From contig NZ_KZ614149.1 of the NCBI RefSeq assembly GCF_002886255.1, forward strand, positions 2,418,001 to 2,482,000: 64,000 bases of DNA, read 5' to 3'. Shown here in pieces: positions 16,555 to 25,667 of the stretch. Positions within the stretch are counted from its first letter, which is position 1, and each line of letters opens with the position of its first letter. Origin of the DNA: Alteribacillus bidgolensis. GTDB lineage: Bacteria; Bacillota; Bacilli; Bacillales; Marinococcaceae. Below the pieces are notes generated by a model. That model searched no databases. It was not told the DNA's origin and saw nothing but the letters and a program-made list of their open reading frames with translations. A program made the translations under genes and the position numbers.

Positions 16555-17049
16555 TTAAGCTTTCGAATCAAAAATAGAGTATCTTTGATGCTGGTCGTTT
16601 TCTGAGCTGTCTGGATGGGTATAATGAACGGCTTCTGGGTCGGGCTGAATCATGTCCATCGTCATTTGTACAAAATGAAGCGAATCTTCGACTAATGTAC
16701 GATTGAGTGCTTCTTTTTTGCGCAAATTACCCATCTCCTGCAGCAGGCTTTCCTGCAATTTGATTAAAGGTTCATGATAGCTTACGGGCAAATGTTTTAA
16801 CAGGACACTGACAGTGCCTTCTGCTTTCGTTTCGCCTTTACTGTTTAAATATTGATGCACCGCATCCTGCCTGTCTTTTTCCTTTTTTTCTATCGTTCGT
16901 ATATGTTTGCTTTCTTTTTTTAAAAGAATGGCCAGTTTTTTTGTATCGTTTGCTTTAATTAACTCTGTTTTTTCAGCAGATATTACATTTAATTCTTTAT
17001 GCTGCCTAACGAGCAGGGCCATGGCTTCAAAAATGGTTTTGACGGACAT
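16555..17049 (-). CDS. flgN: Flagellar export chaperone FlgN (YvyG)
   Basis: 164 residues, largely helical, with an N-terminal LLVRQHKELNVISAEKTELIKANDTKKL segment and a C-terminal VHYTHPDSSENDQHQRYSIFDSKA that resembles B. subtilis YvyG/FlgN. FlgN escorts FlgK and FlgL to the export gate, matching its place directly upstream of flgK (24 bases). The frame is intact. Confidence 0.9.
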   Translation of the reverse strand: MSVKTIFEAMALLVRQHKELNVISAEKTELIKANDTKKLAILLKKESKHIRTIEKKEKDRQDAVHQYLNSKGETKAEGTVSVLLKHLPVSYHEPLIKLQESLLQEMGNLRKKEALNRTLVEDSLHFVQMTMDMIQPDPEAVHYTHPDSSENDQHQRYSIFDSKA

Positions 17050-17139
17050 AACGTTCCCCGCTTTCTTTTTTCCATAGAAGATGGCTGCTCCCCGAAGAAT
17101 CTTCTTCCTGATTCTTTTTGGAGCATCCTGCTTCTGTCT

Positions 17140-17403
17140 TTATTTTCCGGACCAAAAATCAATAAATTTTTTCGCCGCTTCTTTTGGATCGACCTGATAG
17201 GTGCCCGATTCTACTTTCTGTTTCAAAGCGTCTATTTTCTCCTGACGAGCTGTGTCGATTTCCCCTTGCTGCATTTGTTTTGCCGTGCTGGAAATTTCTA
17301 CTTTATCACGCTCGTTTTTAGGTGATTCCGTTTTATCTGCGTGCTGCGGTGCTGTTTGTTTGTTATATGGATTGTTCATTGGTCCGAGAGGATTTATTTT
17401 CAA
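17140..17403 (-). CDS. flgM: Anti-sigma-D factor FlgM
   Basis: 87 residues, matching B. subtilis FlgM in length: KINPLGPMNNPYNKQ at the start and the SigD-binding region DKVEISSTAKQMQ followed by ARQEKIDALKQKVESGTYQVDPKEAAKKFIDFW. A TTG start at 17403 is chosen because GGGAGGTG lies six bases upstream. FlgM holds SigD until the hook-basal body is complete. It has its own SigD promoter, giving feedback control of the flgM-flgN-flgK-flgL-yviE-fliW-csrA unit. Confidence 0.94.
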   Translation of the reverse strand: MKINPLGPMNNPYNKQTAPQHADKTESPKNERDKVEISSTAKQMQQGEIDTARQEKIDALKQKVESGTYQVDPKEAAKKFIDFWSGK

Positions 17404-17440
17404 CACATTCACCTCCCAAAATTGTCGCTTTCTTTCTATT

Positions 17441-17466
17441 ATATCGGAAAGATAATGCTCCATTTA
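17441..17466 (-). promoter_or_regulatory. SigD promoter of flgM operon
   Basis: TAAA (17466-17463), 14-base spacer, TCCGATAT (17448-17441) on the minus strand, about 38 bases before the flgM start. Confidence 0.8.
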
Positions 17467-17481
17467 ACTCGTGCTAAGGTC

Positions 17482-17907
17482 TCATTTTAGACGGTCATTT
17501 AAAGAATGATAGGCAGTGTAACGTGATCGTTCTTCTTCTTTAACACGCTCTTCCCGTTCTTTTTCCCTCTTCTCCGCTTGTATGCCGCTTTCTATGCTGC
17601 CTTTACAGCTTTTGCAAATGCGGCCTTCACTAATGTCTTTTCCGCATGATTCACATGGATATTCGAGATTTGGAAATTGATTCAAGTGAAGGCGGCCTTC
17701 TTTAATAAACCGGGTAATGTCTTCGCGCTCAACCCTGGTGCCTTTCACAACTTCCATCATGGTGGCGGAACGATTTTCTCGTTTTCGGATAAAAGTATAT
17801 ACGGTTTGAAATTTTTCTTCAATCGCACGATGACAATCGTTGCATACCGGTCGTAGTGATTTCACAAACAATGTACCGCAGCGGGGGCAATTTTCTAAAT
17901 TTTGCAT
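17482..17907 (-). CDS. yvyF: YvyF flagellar-operon protein
   Basis: 141 residues. There are two Cys clusters (CPRCGTLF...CNDCHRAIEEKF and CESCGKDI...CKSCKGSI) with an HTH-like helix pair between (ATMMEVVKGTRVEREDITRFIKEGRL), and a Lys/Glu/Arg-rich tail. This is the comF-flgM intergenic gene of Bacillaceae. ATG at 17907 has ATGGAGGGACATGG upstream. It overlaps no neighbour and follows comFC by 15 bases. Its precise job is not established; a regulator of late flagellar genes has been suggested for the family. Confidence 0.9.
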   Translation of the reverse strand: MQNLENCPRCGTLFVKSLRPVCNDCHRAIEEKFQTVYTFIRKRENRSATMMEVVKGTRVEREDITRFIKEGRLHLNQFPNLEYPCESCGKDISEGRICKSCKGSIESGIQAEKREKEREERVKEEERSRYTAYHSLNDRLK

Positions 17908-17921
17908 ACCATGTCCCTCCA

Positions 17922-18702
17922 TTATCCTCTTGCTAATGTGATAGCGCAAACGCTTTTTGCGCCGTGCTCTTTTAAAAGCTTGGACGCTTTACGTAACGTA
18001 GTCCCTGTAGTATAAATATCGTCCAAAAGAATAATATTTTTACTGTTTACAGAAAGTTCTAAGTCAGAAGATAGTTGAAATGGGTTTTCTTTGGATGAAA
18101 GACGTTCTCGGCGCGACTTTTTGCTTTGTTTTTCTTCATGGATGGTTCGTTCTAATATAGGTGAAACGGCAGGAACGTGTGAGGATTTTCGTGTAAAAAG
18201 CTGCCACTTTTCATAGAAAGCAAGCGGCTCGTTGGTAAAATCAGCGAGCAGCTCTGACTGATTAAACCCCCGTTCTTGCAAGCGTTTGGAACTTAGCGGA
18301 ATAGGGACAGGAATATAATCCGTATAATGGTGAAGATAAAACTTCCGGATATTTTCGCGAAAAATAAGAGCCAAAACCGCATCGCCGCGATATTTCCACT
18401 GTGCAATGATTTCTTGCATGATGTCATTGTAACGGTAAAGCGAACGATTATGATCAAGGATGCCCTGCCAATCCGGGTCACTTTCCCATCGCTTGCAATC
18501 CTCACATACTTCATTTACTGGTTGGGGACGGCTGCATATGTTACAGCTCGGTCCAGCTAGCTTCAAGCTGATTTTCACAGCTTTCACACAACAAGGAAGG
18601 AGGAAAAAGCGGTAAAAGAGTGCTCCAGCTTGGCAGTTCATCTTTTGGCTCTCCGCAGAAAATACAATCCGCACCGCTGTCAGCGATGCTTGCTTTTAAC
18701 AT
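17922..18702 (-). pseudogene. comFC: ComFC competence protein, frameshifted
   Basis: ComFC is a phosphoribosyltransferase-fold protein needed for uptake of single-stranded DNA. From ATG 18702 the first frame gives ASIADSGADCIFCGEPKDEL...LLCESCENQLEAS, then stops. One surplus base at about 18555 shifts the rest, which continues as GPSCNICSRPQPVNEVCEDCKRWE and reaches the PRT loop ILLDDIYTTGTTLRKAS near the C-terminus. Removing that base restores a protein of about 259 residues with both zinc-type Cys clusters. The site is not a homopolymer. The gene overlaps the comFA end by 23 bases, as is usual. Confidence 0.85.
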
Positions 18703-20223
18703 AAGTATTCTCCTCCCCATTAGCTGGAGCTTTATTCATGGTTAAAATATGACGGCGGGCTGCCAGCATAGCGTTTGTTTTGCCAACATGAAAAAATACG
18801 ACATCTCCATCGGGCTGATCTTTACTTCGCCCCACCCGTCCTGCAATCTGAACGAGCGCACTTTCTGTAAAAATATCTTCTTCTGCACCAAACACCGCTG
18901 CTTCTGCTCCAGGGACCGTCACTCCGCGCTCTAAAATCGTCGTTGTCACAAGCAGCGGACATGTGCCTTTTCGAAAAGCTGCCACTTTTGAAAGCCGGTC
19001 TTCATCGGCACTATGTACGCCTTCAACAGAAGAATGATATTTTTTTAGAATAGCAGTGATAGTTTCTAACACTTGGACAGACGGAACAAATAAAAAAGCT
19101 GGCGTTTGGCTTAAGATATGTTTTTCACACCACGCTTGCACCGGCTTAGGAAGATGGCCTTTTTGGAGTCGTTTTTTCCACGGCCCGTACCACTGAAAAC
19201 GCGGAACTGGCAGCGGATAACCGTGATAACGACGAGGAATTTTCGTTACGGGAAGGGTGTGTTTTTGTACACGCTTTTGCAGCGTATTGGTTGGCGTCGC
19301 GGTGAGATAAATCGTGGCGGCATCTTTCTTTTTCCTTTTTGGACAGCTTGCACAAGTGATGTCTCTGCCGTATACGGAAACGCATCAACTTCATCAATAA
19401 TGACGGTGTCAAAAGCATCCGCAAAGCGCATCGTTTGATGGGTAGTCGCAATGACAAGCTGTGCGAGAATCTGTTTTTCTTCACTTTTGCCGTAAAGTCC
19501 AGCGATGATGGCTTCGGGGAAAACATGTCTGAATCGGGGAAGCAGTTCTAAGACGACATCGGTGCGCGGAGTGGCAAGCAATACACGCTGGCCGCTTTGA
19601 AGCGCTGTTTCGATTCCGGGAAATAAAATCTCTGTTTTACCTGCGCCGCACACCGCCCAAACAAGCAGCTCGTCTTTCTCCTTTATCGTTTGTATGATCG
19701 TCTCTGTGGCCCGTTTTTGACCTTTTGAAAAAATGCCGTCCCAATGAAGTGAGATGTGCGGCGAAAAGGAGGACGGCGGTCCATTCCAGCGAAAAAGAGC
19801 CGAACACGTACTGATTCTTCCCATCATGATGCAATGCCTGCAGTAAGCGCAGTCTTTCTGGCAGCGCGCACAGAAAAATACGCCGAACCGTGCTGGGTCA
19901 GAGTTGTGACAGCGCCGGCATTTGTATCCGTTTTTTGTAGGATGCAATCCTGCGCGGACCGTAACTAATCCTGCTCGTAAAAATGGATTCAGCTCCTCCC
20001 AGGTGCATTGGATTTCTTCTAACAGCAGTTCTTTTCCATATAAAATGCTTTGTAAGGATGGGGTATTTTCTGATTCAAGGGCAGGCTGCGGAGGATGAGG
20101 TAAGTCAGGAAGGCTGATGATGACATCTGGACCGTGCTGAATGACGTCCTTTTCTTCAACACAGATCTCCGGAAGGCATACCGGCTCGGTTTTATCCGGT
20201 AAAAGAACATGACAATAACGCAT
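18680..20223 (-). pseudogene. comFA: ComFA ATP-dependent DNA translocase, frameshifted
   Basis: ComFA is a DEAD-like helicase that helps pull transforming DNA into the cytoplasm. The N-terminal zinc cluster (KCRRCHN...FFCARCQKDCAYCRHCIMMGR) and helicase motifs (VWAVCGAGKTE, VIIDEVDAFP) lie in one frame. At about 19325-19345, in an A-rich run, the frame shifts. The next text (DAATIYLTATPTNTLQKRV, then PRFQWYGPWKKR, then VTTTILERGVTVPGAEAAVF and QIAGRVGRS) is continuous in another frame to the stop at 18680. One missing A would explain it, so an assembly homopolymer error is a real alternative. ATG 20223 has AGGAGCG upstream. Confidence 0.87.
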
Positions 20224-20273
20224 AGGCAACGCTCCTGTCTACTATATCGTTTTGAATTAAAGGGGAAAATCAG

Positions 20274-20307
20274 CTGGCCGGGCAGAAGGAAGGATAAACC
20301 CGGCCAG
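20274..20307 (-). terminator. Terminator of degV
   Basis: CTGGCCGGG/CCCGGCCAG stem 17 bases past the degV stop, followed on the minus strand by CTGATTTTCCCC. Confidence 0.7.
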
Positions 20308-20323
20308 ATTTATTAGAAGGGAA

Positions 20324-21169
20324 TTACATTTTGCACCAGCCAATACCAAGGCTGCCTTCGCCAAGATGCGTACCGATGACGGCTCCAAAATAACTGACAT
20401 CGATCACCGCATGAGGATATTTTTCCGAAAGCTGCTCTTTTATGGCTTCCGCTTTGTCCGGGCGGTTAGCATGTATTACCGTTGCCCTTATTGACGATTC
20501 CTTTTTCGCATCTTCATCGAACAGTTGGAACACCCGGTTTAATGCTTTTTTCTCCGTACGAACTTTTTCAAACGGCACGATTTGTTTGTTTTCAAAATGA
20601 AGAATCGGTTTAATTTGCAGCAAACTTCCGACCAAAGCCTGTGCTCCGGTTAAACGGCCGCCGCGATGAAGATGGTTAAGGTTGTCCACCATAAAATACG
20701 CACGTGTACTTTGTTTCATGTCCTCGAGCCGGTCTAAAATCGTATCCACCGTTTCTCCATCTCTCGCCATCCGGGCGGCTTCAATCACATAATACCCCTG
20801 CGGCATACAGCTGATTTCTGAATCAAAACCGTACACTTGTACACCTTCGATTTGTTCTCCAGCTGTCAGCGCTGTTTGATACGTACCGCTGATGCTGCTT
20901 GATAAATGAATCGTAATGATTTCTTCATAGTCTTTCGCCAGTTTCTCAAAGGTATCCACAAACTTCCCTAAAGGCGGCTGGGACGTCGTCGGCAGCTCCT
21001 CTGTCTGTTTTAATTTATCGTAAAAATCGGCCGCCGACAATTCCGTCTCTTCTTCATATGCCTCATTTCCAAAAACGACGCTAAGCGGTACCACGGTAAT
21101 ATTTTCTTTTTCCGTTACCTCCGCTGGAAGATAAGCAGTGCTGTCTGTGACAATCACGATTTTCGCCAT
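20324..21169 (-). CDS. degV: DegV family fatty-acid-binding protein
   Basis: 281 residues. The start AKIVIVTDSTAYLPAE and the SQPPLGKFVDTFEKL and HLSSSISGTYQTA segments are the DegV (FakB-like) signatures for fatty acid and phosphate binding. The C-terminal GAVIGTHLGEGSLGIGW is typical. FakB-type proteins present fatty acids to the FakA kinase; the paralogue linked to degU is known only by position. Between comFA and degU, as in B. subtilis. Intact frame. Confidence 0.92.
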   Translation of the reverse strand: MAKIVIVTDSTAYLPAEVTEKENITVVPLSVVFGNEAYEEETELSAADFYDKLKQTEELPTTSQPPLGKFVDTFEKLAKDYEEIITIHLSSSISGTYQTALTAGEQIEGVQVYGFDSEISCMPQGYYVIEAARMARDGETVDTILDRLEDMKQSTRAYFMVDNLNHLHRGGRLTGAQALVGSLLQIKPILHFENKQIVPFEKVRTEKKALNRVFQLFDEDAKKESSIRATVIHANRPDKAEAIKEQLSEKYPHAVIDVSYFGAVIGTHLGEGSLGIGWCKM

Positions 21170-21270
21170 AGCTGTATCCTCTCTTCTATCTCTATTAATA
21201 GATATTCTTCTTTAATCATAAGTGGTGGAACAAGCTTCTGCAAGAGAATTATGAGAAGAAATACAGTGTG

Positions 21271-22365
21271 ATGCGGCGTGTATGAATTGGGTTTTGGTTA
21301 TGGGCAAAGTTTGGGCGGTTATGAGCGAAGTGCAGCAGGTATGAGCCGGTTTTTCGAACATATGAGCCAGTTTCTGGTGTTTATGCAAATGTAGGAGGTT
21401 TTGGTGAGATTATGTGCTGTTTGGATGAAGATTTGAGCAGCGTTCTGTTTGGAATGCGTGCATGAATGGATTTATGAGTTTTTTTGATCGGTTTAGGAAC
21501 CACGGTTACTCTGGATAGTTGAGTAGGGAATGAATTAATTTCTCTGATATATGGAGTGCTTTTCATCATTTATGCTCTGCTTTATTGAACTTATTTGTCC
21601 AACGCAGCTCTTATTTTATCGTTGTTGGGGTCTGGCCTTCCATTCTATGGGTGTGTATATTGTTATGAGCCACTTTTTAGATTATTGATGTTTTTTCTTT
21701 CAAATATGCTGCATTATTCTTTTTATATGTCCCCATTTTTTACTTTATTCGTAAAACTTTACTCCTCGGATTTATGTAGCACTTCCCCTTCTTTATGTGC
21801 CGCTTTTTTATACTTATCTACCATATTCCATCATTTATGAACCGCTTCTACGACTTCTCGATCTGCAGCTCCCGGACCCTCTAAGTATGCTGATTTATGC
21901 TGCTCTTTTTTCCCTTTATGTACTGCTTCCTTTTACTTATGAGCCAAACCAGACCTGTTGTGAGCCACTTCTTCAACTGCTCGATCTGCAGCTCTCGGGC
22001 CTGGCACTCCATACTTTTGATAACAGTACGATCCACTTTTTGCTTTTATGACGCTCTTTCTCCTAAATATAATGCGCGTTCCTACTTATTTGAACACGTT
22101 GCATTAACTTATATGCCAGACTCTCTTCCTTTGCTAATTTATGTAGTACTTTCTCCCTTTTATGGACCGCTTTCTTTCACTTATGTGCCAAACGAAACCA
22201 TTTTTTAGCCACTTCCCGAACTGCTCGATCTGTACTGACCCGGGCCTGGCACTCCATAATTTTTGATAACATTTATGACGTTTTTCTCCCCAATCTTAGG
22301 TGTCTTCCTTCTTACTTTGCTTCTCTCCCACTTCCAAAGGGGCCTGCCCCCACATAGTACTTAAT
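21271..22365 (+). repeat. Degenerate short-repeat array A (no gene)
   Basis: The degV-degU gap is filled with variants of TTATGNRCCRCTTT, at roughly 20-21 base spacing at the left (21281, 21299, 21320, 21340, 21361, 21382) and looser to the right. Three longer imperfect repeats share CTCGATCTGCAGCTC-type text: 21841-21893, 21961-22026 and 22206-22272; the last two also share GGGCCTGGCACTCCATA and TTTTGATAACA. The array ends in GGGGCCTGCCCCCACAT near 22340. The hydrophobic frames across it follow the T-rich repeat, have no RBS, and are not genes. Similar arrays lie at 39830-40500 and 59175-59290. Confidence 0.75.
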
Positions 22366-22409
22366 ATCAAAAAAGGCGGCCGCCATCGAGTTTGGCGTGC
22401 CGCTTTTTG

Positions 22410-23123
22410 TTATCTTACTTTGACCCATCCTTTTTTAATGGACTCTACGACGGCTTGGGTTCGGTCATTGACATTCATTTTTTGCAATATGTTGCTTACG
22501 TGGTTTTTAACGGTTTTTTCACTGATATATAACGTTTCGCCGATCATGCGATTGCTGTAGCCGTCGGTCATCAGCTGGAGCACTTCGCATTCGCGGCGGG
22601 TCAGAATATGGAGAGGTTTCCGATATTCGACTTCTTTAAATCCGATTTCGGCTGCATCTTCTGCTCCTTCATCACCAGAGGCAAGACGGCGGTATTCGTT
22701 AATTAAGTTATGCGTCACTTTTGGATGAATGTATGCTCCGCCTCGTCCGACGACTTTTACTGCTTCAATTAAAGCGTCCGCATCCATCTCTTTTAGCAGA
22801 TAACCGGATGCTCCGGTTTTCAGCACGTGTGTGACGTATGTCTCATCATCGTGAATTGAGAGGATTAATACTTTGGTTTCTGGGAATGTTTCAATTAAGT
22901 TTCGGGTTGCTTCTACACCATTTGTGCCTGGCATGTTAATATCCATGAGAACCACATCAGGGTCATTTTCTTCTACAAGCTTAATGGCTTCATCTCCGTC
23001 ATCGCCTTCTGCAACTACTTCAAAGTTGGGTTCCATATCTAAAATACGTTTAACCCCTTCTCTGAAAAGCTGATGATCATCTATGAGGATTAGTCTAATG
23101 TTATTATCTATTGATTCCTGCAT
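22410..23123 (-). CDS. degU: Response regulator DegU
   Basis: 237 residues. The receiver domain carries LIDDHQLFREGV, the phospho-acceptor Asp in VVLMDINMPG, and conserved Ser/Lys in LSIHDDE and YLLKEMDAD. The C-terminus is a LuxR/GerE HTH (LTRRECEVLQLMTDGYSNRMIGETLYISEKTVKNHVSNIL) ending IKKGWVKVR. DegU controls exoenzymes, motility and competence. The ATG at 23123 has AGGGTGAG upstream; a longer reading to 23174 lacks support. The linker between domains is slightly longer than in B. subtilis (229 aa). Partner degS lies upstream. Confidence 0.96.
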   Translation of the reverse strand: MQESIDNNIRLILIDDHQLFREGVKRILDMEPNFEVVAEGDDGDEAIKLVEENDPDVVLMDINMPGTNGVEATRNLIETFPETKVLILSIHDDETYVTHVLKTGASGYLLKEMDADALIEAVKVVGRGGAYIHPKVTHNLINEYRRLASGDEGAEDAAEIGFKEVEYRKPLHILTRRECEVLQLMTDGYSNRMIGETLYISEKTVKNHVSNILQKMNVNDRTQAVVESIKKGWVKVR

Positions 23124-23210
23124 GCTTCTCACCCTTTCGAATACATTGTACTTCATTTTGTTATAATCAATCATTTCTGGTATTTAGTGTGTTTATTTCT
23201 TTTTTTATTA

Positions 23211-23270
23211 GAAAAACTCGGCTTACCGCCGAATCCTTATGACGGAAGCCGTATTTTTCTTATACTTTGA
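23211..23270 (+). repeat. Intergenic repeat R2, copy 2
   Basis: Between degS and degU: AAAACTCGGCTTACCGCC core and TTTTTCTTATACTTTGA tail, the same order as at 1825-1875. Confidence 0.65.
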
Positions 23271-23355
23271 GGCTGTCCTTTCCTAAAGTATAAAAATTAA
23301 CGGCTATTCCCTTTTTTTCCACATACAAAACAATTGTAAGCCCCTTTTGCAAAAT

Positions 23356-24507
23356 TTACGTTTTTGCTCCCTCTGCCGGAACTTGTATCATGACGACGGT
23401 TCCTTTATTCAGAGCGGAATCAATCGTCAGCTCCCCTTTTAAGGCATTAATTCTTTCTCTCATGCCCATCAGCCCAAATGATTTTTCCTTGCTGGTTTTG
23501 GCTGTATCAAAACCTTTACCGTCATCCTTTATGACGATAACAACGCGTGTAGGTTTCAACTCAACTTTCACCTGGACTTCATGAGGGTCTGCATGTTTGT
23601 ACGCATTTTGGACTGCTTCCTGTACCAGCCGAAAAAGTCCTACCTCTAAATTGGGCGAGAGCCGGAGGTCCCGTCCCATATGAGTGAAACGGATATTTAA
23701 TCCGGTATGCTCTTCGACGTTTTTCAAGTACTTGTTCAATGTAGGGATGAGTCCTAGATCATCAAGAGCCATTGGACGGAGGTCGTAAATGATACGCCTT
23801 ACTTCGGCTAAACTTGAGCGGATCAAAACACGTAAGTCACGGATTTCCTCTACTGCAGCATCCATACCTTTTTCGTTTCGAACTCGTTCTACCAGCTCGG
23901 AGCGAAGAAGTACATTGGCAAGCATCTGAGCGGGACCGTCGTGAATTTCCCGCGCGACGCGTTTTCTCTCTTCTTCCTGCACTTCAATAATTTTCAAACC
24001 AAATTGCTGCTTTTCTTTGGCATCTTCAACCATTTCACCGACTTCTTTTAAATCTCCGGCTAAAAAGTTATATACAACGGAAACTTGACTGACGAGCGTT
24101 TCTGCTCTATCAATGGTTCCTTCTAATTGAATAAGACGCCGTTCGACTTGATCCCGCCGTTCGCGAAGCTGTTTTTCTTCCTGCTGCAATATCGCAAGCT
24201 CCACTTGCAGCTCATTTGCCTGCTCATAGGCCTTCTTTACTTCTTCGTTGCTAAAGCTTTTAAAATGGCGGCTTACTTGGGCAAGGCGGTTTCTCGCAAA
24301 ACGAGCGTGCATATCTGTTTTCTCAGATTTATCAATAACAGCGGCAACTTTCTCCCGTATATCTTTTAGCTCCTGCTTAAGTGATTCATATTCTTCCCGG
24401 GAGTTTTCGCTGATTTCAAAGATTTGTTCTTTGCTGTAGTCTACTGTATTCAACATTTTGTCGATGATTTCATCAAGTGTCAGCTTTATTGACAAAAAGG
24501 TCACCAC
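23356..24507 (-). CDS. degS: Sensor histidine kinase DegS
   Basis: 383 residues, soluble. The long N-terminal coiled-coil sensor (about 1-180, YEQANELQVELAILQQEEKQLRERR) is followed by the HisKA_3 phospho-acceptor in EEERKRVAREIHDGPAQ and a HATPase domain (VQEAVQNAYKHA, DDGKGF, GLMGMRERI). DegS phosphorylates DegU. No transmembrane segment, as expected for DegS. Located 232 bases upstream of degU with R2 between, so both could be one transcript. Confidence 0.96.
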   Translation of the reverse strand: MVTFLSIKLTLDEIIDKMLNTVDYSKEQIFEISENSREEYESLKQELKDIREKVAAVIDKSEKTDMHARFARNRLAQVSRHFKSFSNEEVKKAYEQANELQVELAILQQEEKQLRERRDQVERRLIQLEGTIDRAETLVSQVSVVYNFLAGDLKEVGEMVEDAKEKQQFGLKIIEVQEEERKRVAREIHDGPAQMLANVLLRSELVERVRNEKGMDAAVEEIRDLRVLIRSSLAEVRRIIYDLRPMALDDLGLIPTLNKYLKNVEEHTGLNIRFTHMGRDLRLSPNLEVGLFRLVQEAVQNAYKHADPHEVQVKVELKPTRVVIVIKDDGKGFDTAKTSKEKSFGLMGMRERINALKGELTIDSALNKGTVVMIQVPAEGAKT

Positions 24508-24734
24508 GCTTTGTCGGATTCATTGGTTTGACAGACAGCCACGATCCGTTATGATTATTTTAGCACATTCTTAATGACCCACACCGCAGAACCTATAAAA
24601 AATCAAGAAATTACATAGTTATACGCTATCATGTCATTTTTAAGCCGTCTCTTATAGGATACCATGACTTTCTGTTTTCAAGTTTTACAATATTATTATA
24701 GTATAATTACATCATTAGGAGGAGTTATTCTGTC

Positions 24735-25373
24735 ATGCTTGCATCATACTATACTATGAAAACCAGTGGAACAAACGAAATTGTCATAAATAAGTCCCGA
24801 TTTATTGCACATGTCAAACGTGTTACAAATGAAGCAGAAGCGCAAGAATTTATCCAATCGATAAAAAAAGAACATTGGAATGCCACCCACAACTGTTCTG
24901 CATATATGATTGGTGAAAAAGATGAAATACAAAAAGCAAATGATGACGGAGAACCAAGCGGAACGGCTGGAGTCCCAATGCTTGAAGTCTTAAAAAAACG
25001 ACACCTTAAAGATACTTGTGTAGTCGTCACACGTTACTTTGGCGGTATAAAACTTGGAGCCGGCGGACTGATTAGAGCTTATGGATCTGCGGTGACAGAA
25101 GGCATTAATGCTGCAGGCGTTGTCGAAAGAACACTCATGAAAGTCTTGTCAGTCCGTGTTGACTATACGTGGCTGGGAAAAGTAGAAAACGAACTAAGGC
25201 AGTCTTCTTATATAATGAAAAATATTGAATACGAAGAAAAAGTTTCCCTTTTTGCTTATGTTCCTGTTGAATCGGTCCAGTCCTTTCATAAATGGATAAC
25301 GAACATAACGAACGGCCAGGGCCAGATTGATGAACAAGAAGAAACATATCTTGAAACAGACGTGCCTTTATAA
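24735..25373 (+). CDS. yvyE: YigZ/IMPACT family protein YvyE
   Basis: 212 residues with the UPF0029 N-terminal domain (KSRFIAHVKRV, ATHNCSAYMIGEKDEIQKANDDGEPSGTAGVPML, VVTRYFGGIKLGAGGLIRAY) and a short C-terminal DUF1949 domain. The family is ribosome-associated or translation-related in other organisms, with unknown function in Bacillus. AGGAGGAG precedes the ATG. It is divergent from degS, as in B. subtilis. Confidence 0.94.
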   Translation: MLASYYTMKTSGTNEIVINKSRFIAHVKRVTNEAEAQEFIQSIKKEHWNATHNCSAYMIGEKDEIQKANDDGEPSGTAGVPMLEVLKKRHLKDTCVVVTRYFGGIKLGAGGLIRAYGSAVTEGINAAGVVERTLMKVLSVRVDYTWLGKVENELRQSSYIMKNIEYEEKVSLFAYVPVESVQSFHKWITNITNGQGQIDEQEETYLETDVPL

Positions 25374-25667
25374 ATATAGCAAATTATTCCTGTAGTTATA
25401 ATACACTTTATTATTGTTTCGACTTTTCTTTTCGCAATCCTTTTTTTTTATCAATTTCTTCTTTTTTTCTGTAATATTTCCGAGGAAATAAAACTTTTCC
25501 CGGTTAATTTGTCTATACGTGTAACGAAAACTAATTTTTCAACGTCTCATTAATAAGCGTCATATACCAGTCTGCCTTTTTTAACTTGCCATTTACGAAC
25601 ACGTGCATTTTATGTAAAATAATTTAGTACAAAAATGCAGGAAAACTGAAAACAAGGAGAATTTTTT

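Noticed and set aside
21595..22208. Hydrophobic plus-strand frames (about 80-100 codons) in the degV-degU gap
   Set aside because: They are by-products of the T-rich TTATG repeat; several overlap in different frames with the same Leu/Phe/Ser bias and have no RBS.
21271..22365. CRISPR array
   Set aside because: Units are too degenerate, spacing is about 20 bases with no spacer-size gaps, and no cas gene is near.
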